From contig DVFW01000040.1 of the NCBI GenBank assembly GCA_018713055.1, positions 1 to 19,273 of the forward strand: a stretch of DNA of 19,273 bases. The letters run 5' to 3'. Below, piece after piece: positions 1-7,403 of this stretch. The notes beneath the pieces are model-generated. The model saw only the letters and a list, made by a program, of their open reading frames with translations. It was not told where the DNA came from and did no database searches. Within the stretch, counting starts at the first letter, position 1. Every line of letters starts with the position of its first letter. Source of the DNA: Scatavimonas merdigallinarum (lineage in GTDB: Bacteria; Bacillota; Clostridia; Oscillospirales; Acutalibacteraceae). Made by a program: the position numbers and the translations under genes.

Positions 1-9
1 GCAAACGGT

Positions 10-417
10 ATGAGAAGACAAAACTTCAGCAAAAAAAGGGAAGCAATTCTTCAGTCCATCTGTTCTACAGCAATTCACCCCACTGCAGAATGGGTCTATA
101 ATGATTTAAAGCCGCGCTATCCTGATCTGAGCCTTGGAACGGTTTACCGGAATATCGCTCTGTTCAAAGAACAGGGTGTGGTTGCTTCTGTAGGTACGGT
201 AGGCGGCCAGGAGCGTATTGACGGTAATACAAAACCGCATGCGCATTTTATCTGTACAGACTGTGGCGCAGTGCTGGATATTCATGAAATGGAAGATAAC
301 AAATTACTTGATTATTCCGTTATGGATACGTACGGCCTTAAGGTGGAGTATCATAATCTGTGCTTTTATGGCAAGTGTACGGCCTGTCAGAAGAAAGATG
401 AGGAAAAAGACGCCTGA
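10..417 (+). CDS. perR: PerR-type Fur-family peroxide-sensing repressor
   Basis: A 135-residue Fur-superfamily repressor: N-terminal winged helix (about residues 1-70) and C-terminal metal-binding dimerisation domain. The structural zinc cysteines are C82/C85 and C123/C126. Aligned to B. subtilis PerR with an offset of 14, the regulatory metal ligands H37, D85, H91, H93 and D104 correspond to H23, D71, H77, H79 and D90. The Asp at the last position (Fur normally has Glu) is the residue linked to peroxide sensing in PerR, which is why I prefer PerR to Fur or Zur. It is followed after about 50 bp by a reverse rubrerythrin, a classical PerR target, with a palindrome between them. The start at 10 fits the family length, but only 9 bases precede it, so its ribosome binding site and promoter are not visible and a slightly earlier start is possible. 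Confidence 0.9.
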   Translation: MRRQNFSKKREAILQSICSTAIHPTAEWVYNDLKPRYPDLSLGTVYRNIALFKEQGVVASVGTVGGQERIDGNTKPHAHFICTDCGAVLDIHEMEDNKLLDYSVMDTYGLKVEYHNLCFYGKCTACQKKDEEKDA

Positions 418-434
418 CCGTCCGTTTTTCGGAC

Positions 435-450
435 TAAAATATTTATTTTA
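435..450. promoter_or_regulatory. candidate PerR/Fur-type operator palindrome upstream of reverse rubrerythrin
   Basis: TAAAATATTTATTTTA is a perfect inverted repeat (two 7-base arms, 2-base centre) lying between perR and the reverse rubrerythrin, just upstream of the ribosome binding site (GGAGG near 457). It is A/T-rich and of the size of PerR/Fur boxes but does not match the Bacillus 7-1-7 consensus closely. A weak 5-bp hairpin (420-424 with 430-434) sits immediately before it. An operator for the neighbouring PerR is inferred. Confidence 0.4.
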
Positions 451-468
451 ATAAGTGGAGGAAAAAAT

Positions 469-1014
469 ATGAAGAAATTTGTATGTTCAGTATGTGGTTA
501 TGTGCATGAAGGCAACGAGGCGCCGGACGTATGTCCCTTATGCAAAGCGCCGAAGGAGAAGTTTAAAGAGGTTGTGGAAGACGCAGGTTTTGCAACCGTG
601 CACGAGGTTGGGGTCGCAAAGGGTGTGGACCAGGAAATTTACGACGGACTGGTAGCGAACTTTAACGGAGAATGCAGCGAAGTGGGCATGTACCTTGCAA
701 TGGCAAGAGTAGCCGACAGAGAAGGCTATCCTGAAATTTCCGCCGCTTTTACAAAATATGCGTTTGAGGAAGCGGAGCATGCCGCAAAGTTTGCTGAGCT
801 TTTGGGCGAAGTGGTGACAGACAGCACAAAGAAAAATTTGGAAATGCGTGTAGAGGCTGAAACAGGCGCCTGTGCAGGTAAGTTTGAGATTGCAAAGAAG
901 GCAAAAGCGCTTAATCTGGATGCCATCCACGATACCGTTCATGAAATGGCCAAGGACGAGGCCCGTCATGGAGCTGGCTTTAAGGGATTGCTGGAACGTT
1001 ATTTTGGTAAGTAA
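469..1014 (+). CDS. reverse rubrerythrin (NADH peroxidase-type, N-terminal rubredoxin domain)
   Basis: A 181-residue cytoplasmic non-haem iron protein with the domain order of reverse rubrerythrins: a rubredoxin-like Fe(SCys)4 domain first (C6, C9, C22, C25), then a four-helix ferritin-like di-iron domain with E68, the pair E101-x-x-H104, E131 and E164-x-x-H167. In clostridia this family is the terminal component that reduces hydrogen peroxide to water with electrons from NADH via rubredoxin reductase. The start has a strong GGAGG ribosome binding site about 8 bases upstream. Its position behind perR, probably in one transcript, suggests peroxide-induced expression. No strong terminator is visible right after the gene. 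Family assignment is firm; exact electron donor is not. Confidence 0.93.
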   Translation: MKKFVCSVCGYVHEGNEAPDVCPLCKAPKEKFKEVVEDAGFATVHEVGVAKGVDQEIYDGLVANFNGECSEVGMYLAMARVADREGYPEISAAFTKYAFEEAEHAAKFAELLGEVVTDSTKKNLEMRVEAETGACAGKFEIAKKAKALNLDAIHDTVHEMAKDEARHGAGFKGLLERYFGK

Positions 1015-1066
1015 ACCAGGTGTTTTTTCCTTTATAAGCCCTTCCCTTTTCGGTTGAATTATACGC

Positions 1067-1096
1067 TTGACAACGAAAGTTGCGTTGCAATATAAT
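1067..1096 (+). promoter_or_regulatory. strong sigma-A-type promoter for the 59-aa membrane protein
   Basis: Perfect TTGACA (1067-1072) and TATAAT (1091-1096) hexamers, separated by 18 bp. An inverted repeat CAACG (1071-1075) / CGTTG (1083-1087) lies over the -35 and spacer and could be a repressor site. Confidence 0.7.
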
Positions 1097-1143
1097 AACA
1101 TAAATAAGAGATAAGAACACATATGTGAAAAGAGAGGGAGCGT

Positions 1144-1323
1144 ATGCTCATTTTATTTGTACTGCTGGCTGTAATTGTTATAGCCGCTGTTGCATACGCC
1201 AAAGCAGCAGATCATGGTTATACAATAGGAAAAGGCCTTTTTAACAGCAGCGGCAGTTGTATGGACGAAAAGGAAGCGGACATTTGTGAGCATGAATATT
1301 GGAACAAAAATAAACTGAAATAA
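1144..1323 (+). CDS. small single-pass membrane protein, 59 aa
   Basis: A short gene with all the marks of real expression: perfect -35/-10 hexamers upstream, a GAGAGGGAG ribosome binding site 6-13 bases before the ATG, and a strong terminator 24 bp after the stop. The protein begins with a hydrophobic helix (about residues 2-18, almost all Leu/Ile/Val/Ala) without a clear signal-peptidase site. It continues with a polar, charged tail carrying two cysteines (C39, C48) and ending in Lys-rich sequence. This suggests an N-terminal anchor with a soluble tail. I do not recognise a family. The position beside peroxide-defence genes may be coincidental. Confidence 0.7.
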   Translation: MLILFVLLAVIVIAAVAYAKAADHGYTIGKGLFNSSGSCMDEKEADICEHEYWNKNKLK

Positions 1324-1346
1324 AGCAAGAACTGTATTTACAGCAA

Positions 1347-1388
1347 AAGACCCGGTGCAAAGTACTATGCACTGGGTCTTATTTTTTT
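1347..1388. terminator. rho-independent terminator, probably bidirectional
   Basis: A 13-bp stem (1347-1359 with 1368-1380, one G-T pair) with an 8-base loop, followed by ATTTTTTT. On the other strand the stem is followed by TTTT, so it could also end the - strand DUF2079 remnant. Confidence 0.88.
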
Positions 1389-1398
1389 CATTTTATTT

Positions 1399-2232
1399 TT
1401 ACTGATAAAGCTGCATATCCTCGGCAGAATCAATTAGCGTATAATCATCACCCATAAATGTTTTCAAGCCGTCTTTGTCCGATGCTACGTCGTTGGCAGA
1501 GACAAGCATGTATTCCGTTTTATCCGCTGTAGAGGCATAGTAATTGGGTACATGTACAGGTTTTTAGAATTATACATATGGGGAATATAATATCCATTTG
1601 CCGTTATGGAAGCGTCTTTTGGGATTGTCGCAATCAGTTCGTTATATGCCTGCACGGTGCTTTGCACAGTGCTGTTGTAAGAAATTAAATTTTGCATACG
1701 TGGGGGAAAAACAGGAAAAAAGACATAACCACGCATAAGGCGCACGAAAGCAGTACGGTAAACTGTTTTTTCTGTACGCATCTCTTTAACAGCCAGGAGC
1801 GCTATATAAATCAAAAGTGCTGCAACACCAAAGGGGTACTGGTAGTTGATATCGTACTGGTACTGCCAATTGGACATCAGGTCTACCACCAGCATAGGGA
1901 TTAACAGCAGGAAAACAGATTTTTTCTGCCCCATAAGCGGAGTAAAGGCAAGCGGAAGGAACGGCAAAAACGCCGGCAGCAACAAAAACAGTCTGCAGAA
2001 CAAGCGGTGTTTCAGGCCTGGGTACAATCATATAAAACGGGAGCAGAATATAATAAAACGGGGAAAAATGCACACCAAAATGCGACATAAGAATGTTTCG
2101 TTCCACCGTTGTGTCCGGCAGCCCGGTTGTGCGCATGTTTTCAAACATCTGTGTAAAAATGCCAAAGTCAAAATTATGCGCGGTATAAGACTGGTAGCGC
2201 GCAATACATGCGTACGTTGTACGCTCCTTCAT
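1399..2232 (-). pseudogene. decayed DUF2079 integral membrane protein gene
   Basis: Three - strand reading frames read end-to-end like parts of one DUF2079 protein. The N-terminal part (from 2232) has the conserved FDFGIFTQ motif and a FGVHFSPFYYILLPFY segment. The reading then jumps frame near 1950-1970 into FLPLAFTPL...QYDINYQYPFG, the transmembrane segment usual much later in the family. A second one-base shift near 1550 (missing a C in a CCC run) leads to the true C-terminus, which stops at 1399-1401. DUF2079 proteins are several hundred residues long, so the first shift looks like an internal deletion as well. The N-terminal transmembrane helix is missing too: an in-frame stop lies 9 bases upstream of the ATG. 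Biochemical function of the family is unknown. Confidence 0.75.
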
Positions 2233-2360
2233 TTTTGTTTCTCATGCTCTGCCTGCACCTATTATACAAAAAATACCGGAAAATGCAACGGAACAGGGCG
2301 GCCAAACCATTTCCTGCCAGGCAATGCGAACGCTTTTCTATGTTAAAGAAAACAAAAAAC

Positions 2361-2389
2361 TTTACGAAACGATTTTGCTATGGTACAAT
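2361..2389 (+). promoter_or_regulatory. candidate extended -10 promoter for the HIT gene
   Basis: TTTACG (2361-2366), 17-bp spacer, TACAAT (2384-2389) preceded by TGG, i.e. an extended -10. It is 40 bp upstream of the HIT start codon, with AAGGAGAG at about 2412. Confidence 0.45.
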
Positions 2390-2429
2390 AAAACGGTAAA
2401 ATGTTATATAAAGAAGGAGAGGATGCTCA

Positions 2430-2768
2430 ATGGATTGTATATTTTGTAAATTGGTCGACGGATCGGTTTCCACAAAAAAAATATATGAGGACGAGCAAAT
2501 TTTGGCGTTTGAGGATCTTTCGCCGCAGGCACCAGTACATGTATTGGTGATCCCCAAGGCGCATATTTCAAATACCAATGCGCTGAATGAAGAAAATAGT
2601 GCGGTGGTTGCGCATATTTTTGCAACTATCCCCAAAATTGCGCAGAAAATGGATTTGTCAAATGGATATCGCGTTGTAAACAATTGCGGCCCGGACGGTG
2701 GACAAACGGTGTTTCACCTGCATTTTCATATTTTGGGTGGGAAAAAACTGAATACGACGATGGCGTAA
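2430..2768 (+). CDS. hinT: HIT-family (histidine triad) nucleotide-binding hydrolase, HinT type
   Basis: A 112-residue HIT protein of the usual HinT length. The N-terminus has the CIFC motif (C3, C6). The C-terminus has the catalytic triad H96-x-H98-x-H100 in HLHFHILGG, in which the last histidine is the nucleophile attacking the phosphoramidate. HinT enzymes hydrolyse purine-nucleoside phosphoramidates and acyl-adenylates as homodimers. The AAGGAGAG ribosome binding site lies 10 bases before the ATG; an ATG at 2423 opens only a very short frame. It probably forms a transcript with the phosphoribosyltransferase 37 bp downstream. Exact physiological substrate is unknown. Confidence 0.93.
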   Translation: MDCIFCKLVDGSVSTKKIYEDEQILAFEDLSPQAPVHVLVIPKAHISNTNALNEENSAVVAHIFATIPKIAQKMDLSNGYRVVNNCGPDGGQTVFHLHFHILGGKKLNTTMA

Positions 2769-2805
2769 TATCTGATAAAGAACAAATAAAAGGGAAGAGG
2801 AAAAC

Positions 2806-3354
2806 ATGCAGGAATATGAAATAACCATTGCAGGCTGCCGGCGTAAGCTGCCGGTTTGTTCTGTCAATAAAGACCTGTCTATCGCTGCGTTTATTATGTT
2901 TGGCGATGTGGAAATTACGGAAGAGTGCGCAAAGGCGCTTTTACAGAAATGTTCTGCGCATGATGTAATTTTGACGGCGGAGGCAAAGGCAATTCCGCTT
3001 TGCTATGAAATGGCAAGGATTGGCTGCCGAGATTATGTAGTAGCAAGAAAAACGGTGAAAGTATATATGCACAATCCGATCAGCGTTCAGGTCCGATCCA
3101 TTACAACACAGCGTGAACAGTCGCTTTTTCTGGCGGAAGATAAAGCCAGGCGCTTACGCGGGCGCCGCGTTTTGATCGTGGATGATGTAATCAGCACAGG
3201 AAATTCCCTGCATGCACTGGAAGAGCTGGTCCGGCAGGCAGGTGGAGCCGTCGTTGGAAAGGCGGCTGTGTTGGCGGAAGGCGATGCTGCAAAACGGGAC
3301 GATATTATTTATCTGGCGCCTTTGCCGCTGTTTATGCAGGGTGCAGCGGATTAA
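2806..3354 (+). CDS. phosphoribosyltransferase, adenine-PRTase-like
   Basis: A 182-residue type I phosphoribosyltransferase. The PRPP-binding loop is VLIVDDVISTG (residues 122-132). Upstream TAEAKAIPL and YVVARK occupy the positions of the flexible-loop and substrate regions of Apt-like enzymes, which convert a purine base and PRPP to a nucleotide. Sequence around YVVARKTVK and VRSITTQ matches the broad 'phosphoribosyltransferase family protein' group rather than canonical Apt, so I leave the base unspecified. The ribosome binding site is GAAGAGG. It follows the HIT gene closely, a purine-salvage-flavoured pairing. A terminator follows after 16 bp and separates it from comEC. Confidence 0.85.
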   Translation: MQEYEITIAGCRRKLPVCSVNKDLSIAAFIMFGDVEITEECAKALLQKCSAHDVILTAEAKAIPLCYEMARIGCRDYVVARKTVKVYMHNPISVQVRSITTQREQSLFLAEDKARRLRGRRVLIVDDVISTGNSLHALEELVRQAGGAVVGKAAVLAEGDAAKRDDIIYLAPLPLFMQGAAD

Positions 3355-3370
3355 AGATGGAATGTTTATG

Positions 3371-3420
3371 GGGAATTCCCATGCTGTTTGAATTACAGGT
3401 ATGGGAACTTCCCTGTTTTT
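3371..3420 (+). terminator. rho-independent terminator between PRTase and comEC
   Basis: A long stem: GGGAATTCCCATGCTG (3371-3386) pairs with the region 3396-3413 with small bulges, followed by CTGTTTTTGC. It ends 18 bp before the comEC start, inside the short intergenic gap. Confidence 0.65.
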
Positions 3421-3438
3421 GCATAGAGGGGGAAAGGC

Positions 3439-5622
3439 ATGAAACGGCCGTTGGCTACCATAGGATTATCGTATCTGTTTGCATTGGTTGTAGCCTTTGC
3501 CTGTGGGGAGAAGCAGTCTTTTTATCTGGCGCTTGCACTTTTGCCTGCTTTTGTGGTTTCTCTGTTTGTCAGGCCCCTGCGCAGGCAAAAGGCCGTGCCG
3601 GCAGCGCTTTTGTCTGCCTGCGTTGCGTTTGCAGCGTTTTTTGCGGCCAATACGGCCATTGCCAAACCTGTAAAAGTTTTAGAAGGGCAGACCGCTTTTG
3701 TCACGGGGACCATAGCTGATCTTCCATATGAGCAGTACGGAAGATATTATTATACAATAGAAACAACACAAATTGCATATGAAGGCGCCCCGCAGCAGAT
3801 TCGTTTTATGTTATCGCTGAATTCTCCCATAGAGGCGGATTTTTTTGACAGCATTTCCTGCCATGTGCGCTTCCGACAGGTGTATGAGCCGGCGCAGGAC
3901 TATTATGCGGCAAAGGGAATGTTTGTGTCGGGCAGTGCGCAGGAGGGGGATGTCCAGGTTACGGGAAACCCGGACAAGCCTCTGTATTGCTACGCGCTTT
4001 ACGCAAGGCAGGCAATCTCGCAGGCAGTACGCGATATTATGCCTGTACAGCAGGCCTCCCTTACTAATGCGCTGCTGCTTGGTGATAAGCAAGGGTTGAA
4101 TCGGGATGTAAAAACACAGTTCAATATAACCGGCGCCGGTCATCTGATTGTGGTTTCGGGATTGCATATGTCGGTTATTGCAAATTTTCTCTATATGTTT
4201 TTTTACAAATTGTTTAGGCGCGGCCGCCCGGCATGTATGGCTTCAATTTCCGGAATTTTTGTTTTTATGGCAGTCACCGGATTTACGCCGTCTGTGATGC
4301 GCGCCGGTATTATGCTGGTTATCTATATGGCCGGCAGGCTATTCCACAAGCAGGCGGATTCTCTGAATTCGCTAGGGCTTGCAGCGCTTCTGCTTACCGT
4401 TTTCAACCCACTTGCGGCGGGGGACGTCGGCATGCTGCTTTCTTTTGGGGCGACGCTGGGGATCATTTTGCTTTATCCGCCGGCGGAAAGATGGCTGGAT
4501 GCAAAGCTTAAACATTTGAAGTTTGGCGCTGTACCGTTGCGTTTTGTTGGAACAACGCTGCTTGTGTCTTTATGTGCAACAGTTATGACCATGCCGATTA
4601 TGTTGTTCAGCTTCGGTACGTTTTCTTTGTACTTTCTGCCGGCGAATCTGCTGCTGGTATGGGCGGCGCAGCTGGTGCTGATATTGGCGTTGCCTATGGC
4701 ACTTTTGCCTTTTTGCGGGATATTTTCGTTTTTGGCATATCCGTTTGCGTTTGTGATAACGGCTCTGTGCAGCTATATGCTTTTTGTTTCGGAGCTTTTA
4801 GCGGGCCTGCCGTATGCGCAGGTCAATATAGATAAGCCTTACATATGGTTATGGATGAGCGCAACCCTGATTATGGTGGCAATTGCAGTGCTTGGCAACC
4901 GGGGCTGGAAGCCTGTAAGGGCAACGGCGCTGCTGTCGCTTGCAGTTTTGTTGTGCGGTATTTTGACAGATACGCTGTTTCACATGCATACGGTTACGCT
5001 GAAAATCCAGGATACGGGAGACGGAACCAGTGTCGTTTTAGAGAATACGTCGTCACGCGCGGTTTTATCCTGTGGAGGCAGCCCGGATCAGGAGGCGCTT
5101 TTGCAGTATCTGGAGGATAACCCCAAACCTGTTGATCTTTTGCTTGTTACAACCGGAAAGCGCAGTACGCGTTATGCAAAAGAACTGGCGGAGCAATTTG
5201 ACGTGCAGAATATTTTACTGTATGATACAGAGGGAAACGAAGAGCTGGAAAAAGCGCTGGCAGAAAGTGAAAATGAGGTTATACGCTTCCAGGGGCAGCG
5301 TCAGGTCCAGCTTTGGGAAAATATAAAAATAGAATTGCTGCCCAAAAACGGCTGCGTGTGGGTTTATTTGCAAACGCGGGATCAGGACGTGCTGCTTTGC
5401 CCGGACGGAGGCCGTTTACAGGACGTGCCTGCTGCGTGGCGTAATGCGGATTTGTGCATACTGTCTGTTTTACCTGAGGATTATTATCTTTTACGCAGCG
5501 GCAGCCTGGTTATTTCCAATACCGTTGAAAAATCCACAGCACAGGCGTATATGGCTGCACCGTATATTCAATATATTGCTGCTACGCCGAACAGCGGGGT
5601 GGAAATTATGCTTGCAAGGTGA
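3439..5622 (+). CDS. comEC: ComEC/Rec2 DNA-uptake channel protein
   Basis: A 727-residue polytopic membrane protein with ComEC layout: N-terminal helices with a DUF4131 region (about 1-170), the competence domain with the characteristic GAGHLIVVSGLHMSVI motif (about 230-245), and a string of helices to about residue 515. The C-terminal extracytoplasmic region follows, where ComEC normally carries a metallo-beta-lactamase-like domain. ComEC passes single-stranded DNA across the membrane during transformation. Here the C-terminal domain keeps its overall strand pattern, but the HxHxDH metal motif is absent: the equivalent place reads LLLVTTGKRSTRYAKEL. The start at 3439 has a GAGGGGGAAAGG ribosome binding site. 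holA follows after 24 bp, a common Firmicutes arrangement. No other competence gene is visible, so transformation ability cannot be inferred. Confidence 0.92.
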   Translation: MKRPLATIGLSYLFALVVAFACGEKQSFYLALALLPAFVVSLFVRPLRRQKAVPAALLSACVAFAAFFAANTAIAKPVKVLEGQTAFVTGTIADLPYEQYGRYYYTIETTQIAYEGAPQQIRFMLSLNSPIEADFFDSISCHVRFRQVYEPAQDYYAAKGMFVSGSAQEGDVQVTGNPDKPLYCYALYARQAISQAVRDIMPVQQASLTNALLLGDKQGLNRDVKTQFNITGAGHLIVVSGLHMSVIANFLYMFFYKLFRRGRPACMASISGIFVFMAVTGFTPSVMRAGIMLVIYMAGRLFHKQADSLNSLGLAALLLTVFNPLAAGDVGMLLSFGATLGIILLYPPAERWLDAKLKHLKFGAVPLRFVGTTLLVSLCATVMTMPIMLFSFGTFSLYFLPANLLLVWAAQLVLILALPMALLPFCGIFSFLAYPFAFVITALCSYMLFVSELLAGLPYAQVNIDKPYIWLWMSATLIMVAIAVLGNRGWKPVRATALLSLAVLLCGILTDTLFHMHTVTLKIQDTGDGTSVVLENTSSRAVLSCGGSPDQEALLQYLEDNPKPVDLLLVTTGKRSTRYAKELAEQFDVQNILLYDTEGNEELEKALAESENEVIRFQGQRQVQLWENIKIELLPKNGCVWVYLQTRDQDVLLCPDGGRLQDVPAAWRNADLCILSVLPEDYYLLRSGSLVISNTVEKSTAQAYMAAPYIQYIAATPNSGVEIMLAR

Positions 5623-5646
5623 GCAGGGGGAAAGGGGTGAAAATCC

Positions 5647-6696
5647 ATGGCGAAGCTTTCGGAAACAGAACTCAGGAAAAGCATAAAAGAGCAGAATATG
5701 GAAAGCATTTATTATCTGTACGGCAATGAAAAGCTGCTGGTGCGCCATTACACCAACAAGCTAACCGAAAAAATAGCAGGAAAATCCCCGTCGGAATTTT
5801 CCTTTCATGTATTCAGCGGTGCAGACGATATAGACCAGATTGCCATAGCGGCAAATGTTTTACCGTTTATGGGCGGAAAAAATTATGTAAACATAAAAGA
5901 TCTGGACGCTTGCAGACTTTCGGATACTGCCTTTGCAAAATTGCTGGAGATGCTGGCAAACCTGCCGGACACAACGTCTGTTGTAATCAGCGCGTTGACG
6001 ATTATGCCGGATATGTCTAAAACCAAAAATAAAAAGCTGGTTGCAGAGATTGCGCGTCTTGGCGTTGTGGCAGAGCTAAACAAAATAGGCCAGGCTGCGC
6101 TGGAAAAGCAGTTGGCGTCCTGGGCACGCAAGCAGGGAGCAACGCTTACAGAAGCAGAAGCGCAAAGGCTTATCCGTTATTGCGGCACGGATCTTTCCAC
6201 GCTGCAAAACGAGTTGGAAAAGTTGTGCGCCTATGCGTATGGCAGAGAGATTACACAAGAAGATATAGAAAAAACAGTTGTGAAAAATTTGGAAGCCCGC
6301 GTGTTTGACCTTTCTAAATTCGTTTTAACAGGCCAATACGACAAGGCCTTTGGACAGTTGGATATGCTTTTTTATCAGAAAGAAGAGCCGGTTAGTATTT
6401 TGGCGGTGCTTGCCAGCGCATATGTGGATATGTACAGAGTGCGTGTGGCTATTGAAAACGGGAAAAAGACTGCCGATATAGCAGCGTGTTTTGACTATAA
6501 ACGCAAAGAGTTTCGACTGACAAACGCACAGCGTTATGCAAAGGGCTTGCCGACTGCAGCGCTCAGGGAAAGCCTGGCCGCGTTGATTGAAGTGGACGAA
6601 AAGATGAAAAGCACACCTTGTGATAAGCAGGTGCTTTTGCAGGAGCTGATTGTAAAGCTTATGCTGCTTGCAAAGAAGGAGTATGACGTTGGTTAA
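5647..6696 (+). CDS. holA: DNA polymerase III delta subunit
   Basis: A 349-residue clamp-loader subunit of normal length. The N-terminal signature IYYLYGNEKLLV opens the AAA-like fold, with no functional Walker A as expected for delta. The middle contains FDLSKFVLTG, and the C-terminal helical collar domain is helix-rich. Delta opens the beta sliding clamp during loading in the replisome. The gene follows comEC by 24 bp with an AAGGGG-type ribosome binding site. Its last bases overlap the Toprim-protein start, indicating translational coupling. Confidence 0.94.
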   Translation: MAKLSETELRKSIKEQNMESIYYLYGNEKLLVRHYTNKLTEKIAGKSPSEFSFHVFSGADDIDQIAIAANVLPFMGGKNYVNIKDLDACRLSDTAFAKLLEMLANLPDTTSVVISALTIMPDMSKTKNKKLVAEIARLGVVAELNKIGQAALEKQLASWARKQGATLTEAEAQRLIRYCGTDLSTLQNELEKLCAYAYGREITQEDIEKTVVKNLEARVFDLSKFVLTGQYDKAFGQLDMLFYQKEEPVSILAVLASAYVDMYRVRVAIENGKKTADIAACFDYKRKEFRLTNAQRYAKGLPTAALRESLAALIEVDEKMKSTPCDKQVLLQELIVKLMLLAKKEYDVG

Positions 6697-7285
6697 AATT
6701 AAACAGGCGATTATTGTAGAAGGACGGTATGACAAAATCAGGCTGCAGTCCATTGTAGACGCCCCAATTATTGAAACAAACGGATTTCGGATTTTTAAAG
6801 ATAAGGAAAAAGTGCATTTAATTCGCTGCCTTGCGGAAAAAAGAGGCATTTTGATTCTAACCGACAGCGATGGAGCGGGTTTTGTTATACGCAATTATTT
6901 AAAAGGGATTGTACCGGAAGAAAGTATCACCCACGCATATGTGCCGGCAGTGCGGGGAAAAGAAAAACGAAAGGCAACAGCTTCCAAAGAGGGCCTTTTG
7001 GGCGTAGAGGGGTTTGGTAAGGCGCATATTATACAGGCGCTTAAAAACAGCGGCGCTGTCTTTCTGGGCGAAGAAAGTTTGCAAAATGCACACTGCCCTA
7101 TAACAAAAGCAGACCTGTTTGCATTGGGTTTGGCTGGAGGAAAAAACAGCGTGCAAAAGCGGAAGGCGTTGCTGCAAAAATTGCAGCTGCCTGCATATCT
7201 GTCTGTAAACGCAATACTGGAATATATCAACTGTCTATATACAAAAGAGGCGTTCACTTCGCTTTTAAAGGAGCTAAATTTATAA
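6689..7285 (+). CDS. Toprim/DUF4093 protein, ribonuclease M5-like
   Basis: A 198-residue protein with an N-terminal Toprim domain: the catalytic glutamate E11 in VEGRYDK and the acidic pair D59-x-D61 in LTDSDGAG, followed by a DUF4093-type C-terminal half. RNase M5 of this family matures the 5S rRNA precursor. This protein has EGRYDK where textbook RNase M5 has EGKDD, so it may be the divergent clostridial relative and I leave the symbol open. I choose the TTG at 6689: the AAGGAG at 6676-6681 is 7 bases upstream of it, whereas the ATG at 6683 is only 1 base from that site. The family also typically starts with M-x-K-I-K. The start overlaps the holA stop by 8 bases. Confidence 0.8.
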   Translation: MVKIKQAIIVEGRYDKIRLQSIVDAPIIETNGFRIFKDKEKVHLIRCLAEKRGILILTDSDGAGFVIRNYLKGIVPEESITHAYVPAVRGKEKRKATASKEGLLGVEGFGKAHIIQALKNSGAVFLGEESLQNAHCPITKADLFALGLAGGKNSVQKRKALLQKLQLPAYLSVNAILEYINCLYTKEAFTSLLKELNL

Positions 7286-7311
7286 AATTTGTTTATTTGG
7301 TATTTTTTCCC

Positions 7312-7339
7312 TTGACTTTTTTCTTTTTTTAAGTATAAT
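7312..7339 (+). promoter_or_regulatory. sigma-A-type promoter of rubrerythrin
   Basis: TTGACT (7312-7317), 16-bp spacer, TATAAT (7334-7339), in a very T-rich stretch after the RNase M5-like gene. Confidence 0.75.
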
Positions 7340-7352
7340 AAAATCATAAAAT

Positions 7353-7367
7353 TGATAATAATTATTA
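7353..7367. promoter_or_regulatory. Fur/PerR-type 7-1-7 box in the rubrerythrin leader
   Basis: TGATAATAATTATTA matches the Bacillus Fur 7-1-7 consensus at every position but one (T for C at position 14), and the PerR box at all but two. It starts 14 bp downstream of the -10 element, at about +7, where a bound repressor would block transcription. The PerR encoded at the start of this window, or a Fur elsewhere, is the likely ligand. Confidence 0.65.
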
Positions 7368-7403
7368 ATTTTAAAATTTTATTAAGGAAACGGAGGAATT
7401 TCC

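Noticed and set aside
538..1122. 194-aa - strand frame
   Set aside because: Antisense to the reverse rubrerythrin, with Cys/His/Phe-rich shadow composition and no start signal.
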